From NCBI RefSeq assembly GCF_016806125.1, contig NZ_CP047166.1:62001-126000 (forward strand): a stretch of DNA of 64,000 bases, read 5' to 3'. The translations under genes were made by a program, and so were the position numbers. Shown in pieces: positions 8,157 to 17,179 of this stretch. This DNA is from Ponticoccus alexandrii (lineage in GTDB: Bacteria; Pseudomonadota; Alphaproteobacteria; Rhodobacterales; Rhodobacteraceae). The notes beneath the pieces were generated by a model, which worked only from the letters and a program-made list of their open reading frames with translations, had not been told where the DNA came from and did no database searches. Every line of letters starts with the position of its first letter. The first letter of the stretch is position 1.

Positions 8157-8944
8157 GCGCGTGGCTGATCGCCCTGCGCGCCATCGTCGGGCGCGAATTT
8201 CTGCGCTTCGTGCACCAGCGCGAACGCTTCCTCTCGGCGCTGGTGCGCCCGCTGGTCTGGCTGCTGATCTTCGCGGCGGGCTTCAGGGCGGCGCTGGGCG
8301 TCTCGATCATCCCGCCCTACCAGACCTACATCACCTACGAGACCTACATCGTTCCCGGCCTCTGCGCGATGATCCTGCTGTTCAACGGGATGCAGTCGTC
8401 GCTGTCCCTTGTCTACGACCGCGAGATGGGATCGATGCGCCTGCTGCTGACCAGCCCGCTGCCGCGCTGGTGGCTGCTGTTCTGCCGGCTGATCGGGTCC
8501 AGCGCCATATCCGTCCTTCAGGCCTGCGCCTTCCTCGCCATCGCGGCGGCCTTCGACATCACCATGCCGCTCTGGGGCTATGTGGCGGCGCTTCCGGCGC
8601 TGTTTCTCGCAGGGATCATGCTGGGCGCGCTTGGCCTCGTGCTGTCGAGCTTCGTCAAGCAGTTGGAGAACTTCGCGGGCGTGATGAACTTCGTCATCTT
8701 CCCGATGTTCTTCCTGTCCTCGGCGCTCTACCCCCTGTGGAAGATGCGCGAAAGCTCTGACCTGCTCTACGACATCTGCTCGTTCAACCCCTTCACCTAT
8801 GCCGTCGAACTGATCCGCTTCGCGCTCTACCTCGAATGGAACGGGCTGGCGCTGGCGGTGGTGACGGGGGCGACGGTGCTGTTCAGCCTTCTGGCGCTTT
8901 GGGGCTACGATCCGGCGCGCGGGCTGATGAAACGCAAGGGGTAG
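8153..8944 (+). CDS. ABC-2 type transporter permease of the PQQ-alcohol system
   Basis: 263 residues with about six transmembrane segments, for example LVRPLVWLLIFAAGFRAAL, FLAIAAAFDITMPLWGY and FVIFPMFFLSSALYPLW. The DRE/GSMRLLLTSPLPRWW region is the typical ABC-2 coupling segment. It starts inside the stop of the ATPase. This NodJ-like permease type is regularly paired with the TIGR03864-type ATPase next to quinoprotein alcohol dehydrogenases. It probably ends the plus-strand operon that begins at 2013. Confidence 0.85.
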   Translation: MSAWLIALRAIVGREFLRFVHQRERFLSALVRPLVWLLIFAAGFRAALGVSIIPPYQTYITYETYIVPGLCAMILLFNGMQSSLSLVYDREMGSMRLLLTSPLPRWWLLFCRLIGSSAISVLQACAFLAIAAAFDITMPLWGYVAALPALFLAGIMLGALGLVLSSFVKQLENFAGVMNFVIFPMFFLSSALYPLWKMRESSDLLYDICSFNPFTYAVELIRFALYLEWNGLALAVVTGATVLFSLLALWGYDPARGLMKRKG

Positions 8945-9026
8945 GGCGGTTCCGGTCGCCCCGCATCGCAAGACCGGCCTTGCCCGGCGGGCGGTAAGTG
9001 TCCCCGCGGCCCGGGACGATCCGGGG

Positions 9027-9239
9027 TCAGGCGTCGCGGGTCGACAGGTCCACCGCGCGGCACTTCCAGCTTGTGATGCGCTGGCCGGGGTGTTCGTTCA
9101 CCCATTTCGCCAGTTGCGGCTGGGCGCCCATCATGCATGTCATGGGGGACACATCGGTGAACACGAGGCTGTGCTCGCGGCAGGATTCCGGGCTGGATTG
9201 GGACATCACCATGCAGGTGACAAAGAGAAGTTCGACCAT
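9027..9239 (-). CDS. Small conserved cysteine-containing protein, unknown
   Basis: 70 residues starting MVELLFVTCMVMSQSS. The ATG at 9239 has AGGAG six bases upstream, better than the in-frame ATG at 9272. The N-terminus is hydrophobic and could be a short signal or anchor. Four cysteines lie at C9, C20, C35 and C60, in the segments VTCMVM, ESCREH, MTCMMG and WKCRAV. It is convergent with the exporter gene and divergent from the kinase at 9314. Rhodobacterales carry many such short proteins; I cannot assign a function. Confidence 0.6.
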   Translation of the reverse strand: MVELLFVTCMVMSQSSPESCREHSLVFTDVSPMTCMMGAQPQLAKWVNEHPGQRITSWKCRAVDLSTRDA

Positions 9240-9313
9240 GATCGCTCCTGTGAATACAGACTTTAGTCGCAACCCGAGTATGCGCGCCTTTCCCCAAGGG
9301 AAGGTAAAGGGAA

Positions 9314-10990
9314 ATGCTGCAGGTGCGAAATGCCCAGGGGCGGCGCCTGTTTTCCGCGCAGATAGGGCCTTGGTGCCCAGTGGCTAGGCAACACTCTCTC
9401 CGCAGGCGGCTGGCCGCCGGGGCGGCGGCGCTGACACTGGGCACGCTGGTGACCGCGCTGGTGCTGTTTCTCGGCATGACCCGCGTGGCCGAACGGCTGG
9501 ACAGCGCGCTGGCGGCAGAGGCGCGGATGGCGCGCTACTCGATGCTGTCGACGCAGGTCTCATCCTTTCTGGTGATCGCGACAGAGGCGGTGCAGACCGG
9601 CTTGCCCGCCTCCGAGCGGCGTGACCGGGTTCAGCCGGTGGTTGAGAACATGCGCCGTACCTTCGCGCTGCTGGACAGCGACAATGCCCGCGCCGTGGCC
9701 GAGGTCGAGGCGCTGGGGCTGGAGCAGCAGTCGCGCCATGCCACGCAGTCGCTTTTGCTGGCGCGGATGCGGGCGCAGCTGGACGCGGTCTTGCGGGGAT
9801 TGTCCGACGCGGAGGGCAGCGCAGAGGTGCTGCGGGCGCATCTGAACAGCTTCGCTTCCACCTTCGACCCGCTGCTGAACCAGGCGGTGAACGCCGAGGG
9901 GATCTTTCGTGGCGAGACGCTGGCGGGGATAGCACGGCTGCGCGGCCAGTTGAGCCTTGCGGCGCTGGTCATGGCGGGGGGGGCTGTGGCGCTGGCCATC
10001 GCCTTCTACACCGGCCTGATTCATCCGCAGTTCCGGCGGCTCGACCGGCTGCGCGATGCCGCGCGGCGCATCGGGCAAGAGGATTTCGCCATTGCGCTGC
10101 CGGTGACCCGGTTGGACGAGATCGGGCTGCTTTATGCAGAGATCAACCGCATGGCCGCAGCGCTTGGCGCCCGGCAAGAGGGCGTGCAGCAGGATCGCGC
10201 GCGCCTGAACGAGACCATTGCGCAGCAAACGGCGGAGCTGCGCGCCGCCAATGCCGCGCTGGAACGGATCGACGCCAACCGCCGCCGCTTCTTCGCCGAT
10301 GTCAGCCACGAGTTGCGCACGCCGCTGACGGTGATCCTTGTCGAAGCGCAGATCGGCCAGCAGGCGGCCCCCGAAGCCGCCGAGGCCTTTGCCACGATAG
10401 AGACCCGCGCCGCCCGGCTGAACCGGCGCATCGACGACCTGTTGCGCGTGGCGCGCTCTGACAGCGGCGAACTGGGGCTCGACCCGGCGCCGGTGGGCGC
10501 GGCAGAGGTGCTGCGCGACGTGCTGGAAGAGGTCCGTGCGGAATGCGACAACGCCGGGCTGGCGCTGTCCGAAGAGGCGGCGCCGGGGCTGTGCGTCATG
10601 GCCGATGCCAACTGGCTGCGGCAGGTGCTGGCGGGGCTGGTGCGCAATGCGATCCGCCACGCGCGGGCCGGGGGGTGGGTCCGGCTGTCGGTGCGGCAGG
10701 ACGGCGCAGAGGCGGTCTTCGAGGTTCGCGACAACGGGCCCGGCATCGCGGAGGATCGCCAGGATACGGTTCTGCGCCGTTTTGCGCGGGGCTCTGCCTC
10801 TCAGGCCGAGGGCTTCGGCATCGGCCTGTCGCTGGCCGCATGGGTGGCCGAGGCCCATGGCGGCAGGCTGGCGCTGCGCAGCCCGGTGCCGCGTGGCGAG
10901 GCGCTGGGTTCGGCCCCGGGGCTTGCGGTCTCGCTGCGGCTTGCGCTGGCAGAGCGCGACCCGGGTTCACCGCAGGGCACCGGACCGTGA
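9314..10990 (+). CDS. Sensor histidine kinase, MoxY/MxaY-like
   Basis: 558 residues. Order: a transmembrane helix (~38-58), a periplasmic helical sensor region (~60-215), a second helix (~215-240), a HAMP-like linker, a coiled coil, HisKA with the phospho-acceptor in DVSHELRTPL (His332), then HATPase N-box NAIRHARA, G1 DNGPGIAED and G2 GFGIGLSLA. An ATG at 9314 with AAAGGGAA upstream is chosen; a GTG at 9392 is a shorter option. It is followed by an OmpR-type regulator, matching the MoxY-MoxX pair that controls methanol dehydrogenase genes in Paracoccus. That link is by context. Confidence 0.85.
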   Translation: MLQVRNAQGRRLFSAQIGPWCPVARQHSLRRRLAAGAAALTLGTLVTALVLFLGMTRVAERLDSALAAEARMARYSMLSTQVSSFLVIATEAVQTGLPASERRDRVQPVVENMRRTFALLDSDNARAVAEVEALGLEQQSRHATQSLLLARMRAQLDAVLRGLSDAEGSAEVLRAHLNSFASTFDPLLNQAVNAEGIFRGETLAGIARLRGQLSLAALVMAGGAVALAIAFYTGLIHPQFRRLDRLRDAARRIGQEDFAIALPVTRLDEIGLLYAEINRMAAALGARQEGVQQDRARLNETIAQQTAELRAANAALERIDANRRRFFADVSHELRTPLTVILVEAQIGQQAAPEAAEAFATIETRAARLNRRIDDLLRVARSDSGELGLDPAPVGAAEVLRDVLEEVRAECDNAGLALSEEAAPGLCVMADANWLRQVLAGLVRNAIRHARAGGWVRLSVRQDGAEAVFEVRDNGPGIAEDRQDTVLRRFARGSASQAEGFGIGLSLAAWVAEAHGGRLALRSPVPRGEALGSAPGLAVSLRLALAERDPGSPQGTGP

Positions 10991-11081
10991 CGCCCCGGCC
11001 CCTGTGGTCGGCGGCGCCCTGGTGGGGCAGGGGCGGATTTAGCGATTCAGCTTCGCCCCGAATGGCCCTATGGTCCGCGCC

Positions 11082-11759
11082 ATGGCAAAGCGGGTTCTGA
11101 TCGTTGACGATGACCCCGGCATCACGTCGGCACTGGCGCGGGGCCTGTCGCTGCACGGCTACGAGGCGCAGACCGAAAACCGGGCCGACCGGGCGCTGGA
11201 ACGCCTGCGGGCAGAGTCTTTCGGCGGCGCCATCGTCGATGTCATGCTGGGCGCCGACAGCGGCATAGACCTTGTGCGCGACCTGCGCGGCAGTGGCGTG
11301 ACAATCCCCATCCTCATGCTGTCGGCCCTCTCCGAGGTCGAGCACCGCGCCGCAGGGCTGGAGGCGGGGGCCGACGACTACGTGGTCAAACCCTTCTCGC
11401 TCGAGGAGCTGGCCGCCCGGCTTGCGGTGCAGGAACACCGCAGCCGCACGCAGGTGCCGCAGGCCAGCCGCTTCACCCGCGCCGACCGGAACCTGACGCG
11501 CGGCGACCTTCAGATCACCCTGACAGAGCGCGAGGCAGAGCTTCTGTGCCTGCTTGCGGCCAATGGCACAGCGCCGCTTCCGCGCGGAGAGATCTTCGAC
11601 CGGCTCTGGGCGCGCGATGGCTCGGGCGCGGAAAACGTCGTCGATGTCTATATCGGCTACCTGCGCAGGAAACTGGCCACCGGGGATTTCGGGTTCGAGA
11701 TCAGGACCCGGCGCAACCGCGGCTTTTTCCTTGATGGCACGGCGCCCAGTATCGGCTGA
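11082..11759 (+). CDS. OmpR-family response regulator, MoxX/MxaX-like
   Basis: 225 residues. The receiver domain has acidic VDDD near residue 9, the phospho-acceptor Asp53 in GAIVDVML, and the lysine in DDYVVKPFS. The C-terminal winged helix ends YIGYLRRKL...IRTRRNRGFFL, typical of OmpR/PhoB. An in-frame ATG at 11070 would add four residues. I prefer 11082 because MAKRVLIVDDD is the usual beginning. The gap to the kinase is 91 bp. It probably regulates the neighbouring PQQ and Mox operons. Confidence 0.87.
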   Translation: MAKRVLIVDDDPGITSALARGLSLHGYEAQTENRADRALERLRAESFGGAIVDVMLGADSGIDLVRDLRGSGVTIPILMLSALSEVEHRAAGLEAGADDYVVKPFSLEELAARLAVQEHRSRTQVPQASRFTRADRNLTRGDLQITLTEREAELLCLLAANGTAPLPRGEIFDRLWARDGSGAENVVDVYIGYLRRKLATGDFGFEIRTRRNRGFFLDGTAPSIG

Positions 11760-12123
11760 CCGCTCTTAGAGAATAAGAATTCAATTCCGGCAGCGTCTGC
11801 GGCATGGTTCCTTTGAACGGCACGAGAGCTTTGCCGGTCTTCCCATGCCGCCGCTGTGCCCCGGTCGCCTTCTCCCAATCCGGCGACCCGGGCGCAGCGG
11901 CGGTGCTCTCCTCCCGCAATCCGGTGTTCCCCTGCTTCGATCCGCCTCGAAGGGTCTTTCGCAATAGCGATACCGTCTGTCGCCGACCCTTGGGGGCTGA
12001 CAACAGGCCGGGGAAGAGCGTGCCTTGTTGCTCTCGCGTCCCTCACGTCCGGTTCACGCAGGCCTGCGCCTTTCGCCGCTGCGGGCCGGTCGCTTTTTGC
12101 GGCCCGCGGGCTATCATCGCGTC
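11760..12123. promoter_or_regulatory. Intergenic region upstream of the MoxR operon
   Basis: This 364-bp stretch has no convincing gene; the open frames through it lack ribosome sites and family-like sequence. Its first 20 bases hold the inverted repeat at 11763-11779 that resembles 1864-1880. The rest is ordinary GC-rich sequence, and I could not place promoter boxes. Confidence 0.45.
11763..11779. promoter_or_regulatory. Candidate operator: inverted repeat CTCTTA-N5-TAAGAA
   Basis: It starts four bases after the stop of the response regulator and lies 345 bp upstream of the gene at 12124. The arms pair over five bases (TCTTA/TAAGA). Ten consecutive bases, CGCTCTTAGA, are the same as in the site at 1864-1880. 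It could be an operator for the MoxR operon or, less likely, a weak 3' hairpin of the regulator gene; no T-run follows. Confidence 0.4.
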
Positions 12124-13044
12124 ATGCGATGCCTTGCCGTCCTTGTCCTGCTTCTCTTTAGCCTCGCCCAACCGGGGCTGGCGGACCTGCGCAGCGACAC
12201 GCTGGGGCTTGCCCGTCTGGGCTGGAACTACCAGCTGCGCAGCGCGATGTTCCGGCGCGACACGACCATCCCGGTCCACATCCATGGCCGCGACCTGTCC
12301 GGCGCGGCGCTGTGCATCGTCGGCGATCCGCCCGACCCGCAGACGACAGAGACGCTGAAGGCCTTCGGTGCGCTGCTTGACCGGACCTACGGCAAGCCGC
12401 TGCCGATGCGCTTTGCGGGGGCCGAGGCGCGGGCCTGCGGCTTTGGCCGCAGGGTTGTGCTGCGGCTCTATTCCGGGACGCCGCCGCATGATGCCCTGAC
12501 GCGCGATCTGGCGTGGCTGGACCGGGTCCATGCCCTTGGTCTGCCCAAGGGGCGGCGGTACAGGGCGACCACGCCGGGCATGGCGCAAACCTTCTTCGGG
12601 CGGCGCGGGGCGGCGACGCACCTGCTGGTACAACAGGGCGGAGAGGCGCCGTCTGATCCGCTGAGCCGGGCCTACTTCCGGTCGATCCTCGTCGAGGAAC
12701 TGTTCCAGAGCTTCACCTTCGGCATGGATATCCTGAAACTCGACCGTCAGGCGCCGTTCCTGTCGAAGCTGGAAGAGATTCCGCTGGACCTGCGCCGCCT
12801 GCCCTGGGGGTCCGAAGCCTTCATGGCGGCGCTGTTGCGGTCGAACCCGGCGCGACTGTGTCCCTTCGACGTGCTGATGCTGCACGCGGTGGCGGCAAGC
12901 CCGGTGGGCCAGACCACCGACCCGGCCTTTCTGGACTGGATCGACGCCGCCTTCGACAGCCTGTCCGATCAGGCGCAGGCAACCCTGTCCGACGCCCGCC
13001 TTGCGCCGGTTCTGGATGCCGCCTGCGCGCCCTTCGCGCCCTGA
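12124..13044 (+). CDS. Secreted protein of unknown function heading the MoxR operon
   Basis: 306 residues with a signal peptide (MRCLAVLVLLLFSLAQPGLA before DLRSD). The region FRRDTTIPVHIHGRD followed later by ILVEELFQSFTFGMDILKL loosely resembles DUF2927-type Rhodobacterales proteins, in which a (H/V)EE helix follows a beta domain. I am not sure of that match. The ATG at 12124 follows from the signal peptide; the frame is open further upstream without a better start. It precedes moxR by 75 bp in the same direction and may be part of that operon. Confidence 0.65.
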   Translation: MRCLAVLVLLLFSLAQPGLADLRSDTLGLARLGWNYQLRSAMFRRDTTIPVHIHGRDLSGAALCIVGDPPDPQTTETLKAFGALLDRTYGKPLPMRFAGAEARACGFGRRVVLRLYSGTPPHDALTRDLAWLDRVHALGLPKGRRYRATTPGMAQTFFGRRGAATHLLVQQGGEAPSDPLSRAYFRSILVEELFQSFTFGMDILKLDRQAPFLSKLEEIPLDLRRLPWGSEAFMAALLRSNPARLCPFDVLMLHAVAASPVGQTTDPAFLDWIDAAFDSLSDQAQATLSDARLAPVLDAACAPFAP

Positions 13045-13119
13045 CGGGACCCCTACCTAAGGCGGCATAGGTCGGCGCGCTTACCTGTCCTAAGCTGGGC
13101 ACCGGACATGGGAGGAGAC

Positions 13120-14076
13120 ATGGACGCACCGCTAACGCCGCCAGAGGGTGGCTTGCGCCTGTTGTGGGAGCATCTCTCGCAAGGGCTGATCGGGCACGAG
13201 GCGCTGATCGAGCGCCTGCTGGTGTCGCTTCTGGCCGGGGGACACCTGCTGGTCGAAGGTCCGCCGGGGCTGGCCAAGACACGCTCGGTGAAGTGGCTTG
13301 CGCAGGCCGTGGACCTGTCCTTCGCCCGCATCCAGTGCACCCCGGACCTGATGCCCTCGGACCTGACCGGCACGCCGATCTGGCGCCCGCAGGACGGGCG
13401 CTTCGAGTTCGTGCGCGGGCCGGTCTTTCACAACCTCGTGCTGGTGGACGAGATCAACCGCGCGCCGCCCAAGGTGCAGTCGGCGCTGCTGGAGGCCATG
13501 GCCGAGGGGCAGGTGACCGCGGGCTCGGAAACCCACGCCCTGCCTCGGCCCTTCCTCGTGGTGGCGACCCAGAACCCGATCGAGCACGACGGCACCTTCC
13601 CGCTGCCCGAGGCGCAGCTTGACCGCTTCCTGTTGTATACGCTGCTGACCTTGCCGGATGCCGAGACCGAACTGCGCATCCTCGATCTGGTCGAGGCAGA
13701 GGCCAAGGCTCCCACTGCCGCGCCCGAACCGATGGCCCTGACAGAGCTGGAGTCGCTGCGCGGGCAGGCCATGGCGGTGCATCTGTCGTCCGAGTTGCGT
13801 GACTACATCGTGCGGCTGGTCATGGCCACGCGCGAAGGCCCGCAGGCGGCAGAGGTGGAACACGCCGTCTCGCCGCGCGGCTCGCTGGCGCTGGCCTCTG
13901 CCGCCAAGGCCCGGGCCTTCCTGCGGGGGCGCGACTATGCCCTGCCGGAAGACGTCGAGGCACTGGCGCCGGACGCGCTGGCGCACCGCATGGTGCTGAC
14001 CTGGCGCGCCGTGGCAGAGGGCCGGACGGCCCGGCAGGTGGTGGCCGATATCCTCGACGCGGTCGAACCCCTGTGA
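13120..14076 (+). CDS. moxR: MoxR-family AAA+ ATPase
   Basis: 318 residues. Walker A is GPPGLAKT, Walker B is LVLVDEINRAPPK, sensor 1 lies in VVATQNPIEHDGTFPLPEAQ, and the C-terminal lid follows. This is the classic MoxR layout and length. The ATG at 13120 has GGAGGA directly upstream; an ATG at 13108 lies before that site. MoxR proteins work with VWA proteins as chaperones. In methylotrophs moxR/mxaR genes are needed for active methanol dehydrogenase, probably for metal insertion or assembly. The stop overlaps the next gene. Confidence 0.93.
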   Translation: MDAPLTPPEGGLRLLWEHLSQGLIGHEALIERLLVSLLAGGHLLVEGPPGLAKTRSVKWLAQAVDLSFARIQCTPDLMPSDLTGTPIWRPQDGRFEFVRGPVFHNLVLVDEINRAPPKVQSALLEAMAEGQVTAGSETHALPRPFLVVATQNPIEHDGTFPLPEAQLDRFLLYTLLTLPDAETELRILDLVEAEAKAPTAAPEPMALTELESLRGQAMAVHLSSELRDYIVRLVMATREGPQAAEVEHAVSPRGSLALASAAKARAFLRGRDYALPEDVEALAPDALAHRMVLTWRAVAEGRTARQVVADILDAVEPL

Positions 14077-14975
14077 GCGCGCTGCCGGAGACACCCGGCG
14101 TCACGCTGGAGGCGGCGGGCCTGATCGCGCTGCGGCAGGTGGCGCTGCGCTCTGGCGCCGATCCGGCCCTGTCCAACCTGCCCGGCGGTTATGCCACCCG
14201 CCGCAAGGGGCAGGGGCAAGAGGTCGCGGACGTGCGCGAATACGTGCCCGGCGACGATATCCGCCACCTCGACCGGGGCAGCACCGCGCGCAGCGGCGTC
14301 CTGCATGTCCGCCAGTTCCAGCAGGAACGGGACCGGGTCTGCCTGCTGGTGGCCGACTTCCGCCCGCCGATGCTGTGGGGGCTGACGCGGGCCTTCCTGT
14401 CCGTCGCGGCGGCAGAGGCGTTGGCCCTGACCGGTTGGCGTGTCGTCGAAGAGGGCGGGCGCGTGGCGCTTCTGGTGGTGACACCGGGCCGCCCGGTGAT
14501 CGTGCCCCCCCGGGGCCGCGTGCGCGGCATGCTCGACGTGGTAGGCGGGCTGGTGCGCGCGCATCGCGACGCGCTGGAGGCGGTGCTGGACGGCGCGACC
14601 GAAGGACCGGCGCTGGATGGCGCCCTGTCCAGCGTCGAACGGCTGGCGCCGCGCGGCGCGGAAATCGTGCTGGCCACCGGGCTCGACCGTCCCGGCGCGG
14701 GGTTTGCCGATCGGCTGGCGGCCCTGTCCCGGAATCGCGCGCCGCGCCTGCTGGTGCTGTCGGGGCTGAACCCCGAAAAGATGCCCGGCGGGCGCTATCC
14801 CATCTGCCTGCCAGACGGGCGCCGCCTGCGGGTAACGCTGGAGGGCCGCCGCGCCACAACCGCCGCGCCCGAGGCCGAGGTGGCGGGGGTTCCGGCGCAA
14901 TTCCTCGACGCCGGGCAGCCGGTCGAGGCCATGGCCCGCGCGCTGGCCCTGTCGACCGCCCCGGTCCGGCCATGA
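14073..14975 (+). CDS. DUF58 protein, MxaS-like
   Basis: 300 residues. The DUF58 hallmark is clear: EVADVREYVPGDDIRHLD followed by STARSGVLHVRQF. No transmembrane helix is obvious. The GTG start overlaps the moxR stop (GTGA), indicating coupled translation. DUF58 proteins follow MoxR ATPases in mxa/bat operons; MxaS of methylotrophs is the matching member. It probably links the ATPase to its VWA partners. Confidence 0.88.
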   Translation: MSALPETPGVTLEAAGLIALRQVALRSGADPALSNLPGGYATRRKGQGQEVADVREYVPGDDIRHLDRGSTARSGVLHVRQFQQERDRVCLLVADFRPPMLWGLTRAFLSVAAAEALALTGWRVVEEGGRVALLVVTPGRPVIVPPRGRVRGMLDVVGGLVRAHRDALEAVLDGATEGPALDGALSSVERLAPRGAEIVLATGLDRPGAGFADRLAALSRNRAPRLLVLSGLNPEKMPGGRYPICLPDGRRLRVTLEGRRATTAAPEAEVAGVPAQFLDAGQPVEAMARALALSTAPVRP

Positions 14976-15340
14976 GCGGCGAGGCGATCAGCGAAGAGGT
15001 CCTGCAGGCCAGCCTGCGCGATATCCGCCTGCCCGCCGAGGCACCGGGCGGGTTTGCCGCCGAACTCGCCGCCGCGCTGGCGCTGGCCATCCTTGTCGCG
15101 CTGCTGGTGGGTGGCTTTCTGCGCCTTGTGTCCCGCAGGCGGCCCCGGCCCGGCGCTAGTCTTGCCGGTGACATCGCGCGGACAGAGGCGCTGGATGACA
15201 GGCAGCAACGGCTTGCCCTGCTGCACCTGCTGAAGACCCACGCGCCAGAGCGCTATGCCACGCTGAAGGCCTCGCTCTACCGGCCCGGAAACACCCTCGA
15301 TACCGCGACCCTGAAAGCGGCGCTGGAGCGCCATGTTTGA
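14972..15340 (+). CDS. Short membrane protein, MxaA/DUF4381-like position
   Basis: 122 residues. One transmembrane helix near 36-56 (ALALAILVALLVGGFL) is followed by a cytoplasmic basic stretch (LVSRRRPRPG) and a helical tail. Overlaps with both neighbours (ATGA, and an 8-base overlap with the VWA gene) put it firmly in the operon. The position between DUF58 and VWA genes, and the helical cytoplasmic tail, match the DUF4381 type. The identification with mxaA is by position only, since the usual MxaA is longer. Confidence 0.68.
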   Translation: MSGEAISEEVLQASLRDIRLPAEAPGGFAAELAAALALAILVALLVGGFLRLVSRRRPRPGASLAGDIARTEALDDRQQRLALLHLLKTHAPERYATLKASLYRPGNTLDTATLKAALERHV

Positions 15341-16298
15341 GCTGGCCACGCCCTGGGCCCTGCTGGCCCTGCCGCTGCCGCTGCTGGCGGCGCGGCTCTT
15401 GCCGCCCTCGGGCGCCGAGGGCGCGACGCTGGGCGTGCCCGAACGGATCGGTGCGGCGCTGATCGCCGGGGCTGGCGGTGGCACAGGCCGCAGCCGCGCC
15501 GCGCTGCACAGGGCGCTGCCATGGCTGGTCTGGGCGCTGTTCGTGGTGGCGCTCAGCGGCCCGCGCCTGCTGGAACCGGTTCCGGCGCTGCGGGTGTCGG
15601 GGCGCGACCTGGCGATCGCGCTGGATCTCTCCGGTTCGATGGTGCGCGACGACTTTAGGCTGGACGGCCAGCCGGTCACGCGGCTGGAGGCGGTGACCAC
15701 CGTGGGCGCCGACTTCGCCCGCCGCCGCGCCGGGGACCGGGTGGCGCTGATCGTCTTCGGCTCGGAAGCCTATTACGCCGCCCCCTTCACCTTCGACACC
15801 GAGGCCGTGGCGCAGCGCATCGAAGAGGCGGTGATCGGGATTTCCGGGCGGGCCACCAACATCTCTGACGCGCTGGGGCTGGCGCTGAAGCGGATGGAAG
15901 GCTCTGACGCCGAGACCCGCGTGGTGATCCTGCTGTCCGACGGGTCGAGCAACGCGGGCGCCACCAACCCGCGCGGCGTGGCGCGGCTGGCCGCCGAGAT
16001 GGGGGTGCGCGTCCACACCATCGCGCTGGGTCCCAAGGACCTGGCCACCGCCGAGGAGGGCGAGCGCGGCGTGGTCGACGCGGCGACGCTTCAGGCGATT
16101 TCCGACCTCTCGGGCGGCGAAAGCTTTCGCGTGCGCACCACCGAGGACCTGGTGGCGGTGACAGAGGCGCTGGACCGGCTGGAGGCGACGGATTCGGACG
16201 GGCTTGCCGCCGAGGTCTTCCGCGAGTTGTGGGTCTGGCCCGCCACGCTGGGCGCCCTGCTGGCGCTGGGTATGGCATGGCGGGAGGGGCAGGCATGA
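15333..16298 (+). CDS. VWA-domain membrane protein, MxaC/BatA-like
   Basis: 321 residues. An N-terminal helix pair (ALLALPLPLLAARLL and LPWLVWALFVVALSGP) precedes a von Willebrand A domain with the MIDAS motif DLSGSM, the threonine region SGRATNISDALGLAL, and LLSDGSSNAG. A C-terminal helix (WVWPATLGALLALGMAW) closes it. This is the BatA/MxaC architecture: a periplasm-facing metal-binding VWA domain held by helices. It overlaps the genes on both sides. Confidence 0.88.
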   Translation: MFELATPWALLALPLPLLAARLLPPSGAEGATLGVPERIGAALIAGAGGGTGRSRAALHRALPWLVWALFVVALSGPRLLEPVPALRVSGRDLAIALDLSGSMVRDDFRLDGQPVTRLEAVTTVGADFARRRAGDRVALIVFGSEAYYAAPFTFDTEAVAQRIEEAVIGISGRATNISDALGLALKRMEGSDAETRVVILLSDGSSNAGATNPRGVARLAAEMGVRVHTIALGPKDLATAEEGERGVVDAATLQAISDLSGGESFRVRTTEDLVAVTEALDRLEATDSDGLAAEVFRELWVWPATLGALLALGMAWREGQA

Positions 16299-17179
16299 GT
16301 CTTCTGCGTCCCGAATGGCTTCTGGCGCTGCCGCTGCTTGCCGTGGCGGGCTGGCTGCTGCACCGGCAGCGCGGCGGTTTGGGCGGATGGGACCGGGTCG
16401 CGGACCCTCGGCTGTTGCAGGCGATGACCGCTTTGGGCCGGGTCGAGCGGCGCGGCAGTGCGGTCGGGCTGCTGGCGGTGCTGGCCTGCGCGGGGGTCAC
16501 CGTGCTGGCCCTGACCGGCCCGGCGGTGGAACGGCGCGACGCGCTGTCCTTCCGCAACCTCGACGGCGCGGTCTTCGTGCTGGATGCCTCGCCCAGCATG
16601 ACCGGCGGCGCGGGCTGGCAGGCGATGCAGGTGGCCGCGCGCTATGGCGTGGCCTCGCTGGGGACGCGCCCCGGGGGGCTCGTGGTCTTTGCGGGCGATG
16701 CCTATGTCGCCTCTGACCTGACAGCGGATCTGCGCCAGCTTGGCCAGACCTTGTCGCTGATCGATGCCGACACCGTCCCGGACCCCGGCACCCGGCCGGA
16801 ACGCGGGCTGGCGCTGGCGCTGCGGATGCTGGACGAGGCAGAGGTGCTGGCCGGCGACGTGATCTTTCTGACCGACGGTGCCGGGCTGGGGGCCGCCACG
16901 CTGGAGCAGGCGGCCGCCATCGCCGGACGCGGCGCGCGGCTGACGCTTGTCACGCCCGGTCCGCCCGCGCCCGAGGCCCTGACACATGCCGAGGTCGGGC
17001 GCGGGCAGGCGCTGGCGGCGACCGACCCCGAGGCGCTGGCGCGCTGGCTGGGCGACGATGCGCGGCAGGATCTGGTGCAGCAGGACTTTCCGCTGCTGTT
17101 CAGCCGCGATCTTGGCCGCTGGCTGCTGGTGCTGGCCATGGCGCCGCTGCTGTTGCTGTTCCGAAGGGGTGCGCCATGA
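16295..17179 (+). CDS. VWA-domain membrane protein, MxaL/BatB-like
   Basis: 294 residues. N-terminal helices (WLLALPLLAVAGWLL and GLLAVLACAGVTVLAL) are followed by a VWA domain whose MIDAS reads DASPSM, with a later FLTDGAG. A C-terminal helix (WLLVLAMAPLLLLF) follows. The ATG at 16295 overlaps the previous stop (ATGA). It is a second VWA partner for MoxR, diverged from the gene at 15333, and corresponds best to MxaL by its DxSPS motif and position. Confidence 0.86.
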   Translation: MSLLRPEWLLALPLLAVAGWLLHRQRGGLGGWDRVADPRLLQAMTALGRVERRGSAVGLLAVLACAGVTVLALTGPAVERRDALSFRNLDGAVFVLDASPSMTGGAGWQAMQVAARYGVASLGTRPGGLVVFAGDAYVASDLTADLRQLGQTLSLIDADTVPDPGTRPERGLALALRMLDEAEVLAGDVIFLTDGAGLGAATLEQAAAIAGRGARLTLVTPGPPAPEALTHAEVGRGQALAATDPEALARWLGDDARQDLVQQDFPLLFSRDLGRWLLVLAMAPLLLLFRRGAP

